5,536 bases of DNA from Clostridia bacterium (lineage in GTDB: Bacteria > Bacillota > Clostridia > Christensenellales > Aristaeellaceae): positions 1 to 5,536 of the forward strand of contig JAFUGB010000048.1 in assembly GCA_017469605.1 (NCBI GenBank). The letters are read 5' to 3'. The position numbers and the translations under genes were made by a program. Below the pieces are notes generated by a model that worked only from the letters and a program-made list of their open reading frames with translations, was not told the DNA's origin and did not search any database. Within the stretch, counting starts at the first letter, position 1. Each line of letters starts with the position of its first letter. Below are positions 4,980 to 5,536 of the stretch, piece by piece.

Positions 4980-5536
4980 GTAATCGGCATGTGAACAGAC
5001 GAAAGCTCCGCGCCTCCATCGGGCTTCATACCCTGTTGACCGTGCTGTCCATCCTGTGGATGCTGCCGGTGTTCTGGCTGCTGATATCTTCCTTCCGAAA
5101 AGAACCGGGCGCTTATACACCCTACCTGTGGCCCAAGGCATTTACTTTGGACAATTACACACGGCTGTTTACGGATATCCGGCTGTTCAATTTCCCTCGC
5201 TGGTTCCTGAACACGCTGTTCGTGGCGATTTGCTCCTGCCTGATCACCACGATCCTGACGCTGATGGTGGCCTACGTCTATTCCCGCCTGAGGTTCAAAA
5301 GCCGCAAGGCCATCATGAATATCAGCCTGATATTGGGCATGTTCCCCGGCTTCATGAGCATGATCGCTATCTATCATTTTATGAAGGCCATCGGCCTGGA
5401 CCAGACGCTGCTGGCCCTGATCCTGGTGTATTCCGGCGGCGCGGCGCTGAATTATTACATCGCCAAGGGTTTCTTTGATACCATCCCCAAATCCCTGGAT
5501 GAGGCGGCCACTTTGGACGGAGCGAGTAAGCACACA
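4976..5536 (+). CDS. malG: Maltose/maltodextrin-type ABC transporter permease MalG, 3' end missing
   Basis: The second permease subunit starts at an ATG overlapping the malF stop (ATGA), with AAGGAGG ending at 4965, 10 nt upstream; translational coupling is likely. 187 residues are present of an expected 270-290. After a basic start (MSNRHVNRRK) there is a membrane segment near 17-39. It is followed by the periplasmic-side stretch with PYLWPKAFTLDNYTRLF, a segment near 77-101 and the MalG-type LGMFPGFMSMIAIYHFMKAIGL-like region around 120-141. The window ends inside the EAA loop (KSLDEAATLDGAS at 172-184), which contacts the ATPase. The frame is intact to the edge, so it is cut by the window and not broken. 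Substrate specificity follows from its neighbours and remains an inference. Confidence 0.92.
   Translation, partial: MSNRHVNRRKLRASIGLHTLLTVLSILWMLPVFWLLISSFRKEPGAYTPYLWPKAFTLDNYTRLFTDIRLFNFPRWFLNTLFVAICSCLITTILTLMVAYVYSRLRFKSRKAIMNISLILGMFPGFMSMIAIYHFMKAIGLDQTLLALILVYSGGAALNYYIAKGFFDTIPKSLDEAATLDGASKHT

Noticed and set aside
4934..5533. Minus-strand 199-codon frame opposite malG
   Set aside because: Its His/Gln/Asp-rich composition is what antisense reading of membrane-protein codons gives. MalG on the plus strand is unambiguous.
1..5536. CRISPR array, tRNA, rRNA or complete insertion sequence
   Set aside because: No regularly spaced repeats, no cloverleaf-like sequence and no transposase or terminal inverted repeat pair were found on either strand by eye.

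Overview
The window looks like chromosomal DNA from a low-to-mid GC Firmicute, most likely a gut-type Clostridia. This rests on strong AGGAGG-type ribosome binding sites, sigma-A-like promoters with 17-nt spacers, and a maltose-type ABC importer whose MalF has the long Gram-positive form. The organism is inferred from style only; no rRNA or other marker gene is present. The window splits into two divergent blocks separated by a gene-free stretch of about 450 bp (1953-2399).

The left block (1-1952) is on the minus strand and looks like a graveyard of accessory genes. Read in the direction of transcription, it holds the following. First is an intact gene of unknown function with its own good promoter (1446-1952). 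Next is an orphan C-terminal gene tail (1280-1438). Then comes an intact AbiEi-type antitoxin/regulator (614-1207), whose partner toxin gene abiEii begins with a coupled ATGA overlap but is broken after about 33 codons (471-617). A second C-terminal tail, related to the first, follows (380-523). Last is the N-terminal half of a GNAT acetyltransferase (136-339), cut off in AT-rich sequence that runs to the window edge. The abiE operon therefore appears to keep its antitoxin and to have lost its toxin.

The gene-free centre (1953-2399) carries a minus-strand promoter for the 168-aa gene and a GC-rich segment with strong secondary-structure potential that ends in a T-rich tract (about 2088-2249). 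It also carries a LacI/CcpA-like palindrome and a clear plus-strand promoter just ahead of the transporter operon.

The right block (2400-5536) is a plus-strand operon for a CUT1-family maltose/maltodextrin-type ABC importer: secreted binding protein (malE-like), then permease malF, then permease malG, which runs off the right edge inside its EAA loop. A 14-bp hairpin without a T-tract sits between malE and malF and probably sets higher expression of the binding protein. malF and malG overlap by 4 nt. No ATPase gene is visible in the window.

I see no convincing new multi-gene system. The observations most worth following up are the structured intergenic element, the toxin-less abiE remnant, and the pair of homologous tails left behind two different genes.
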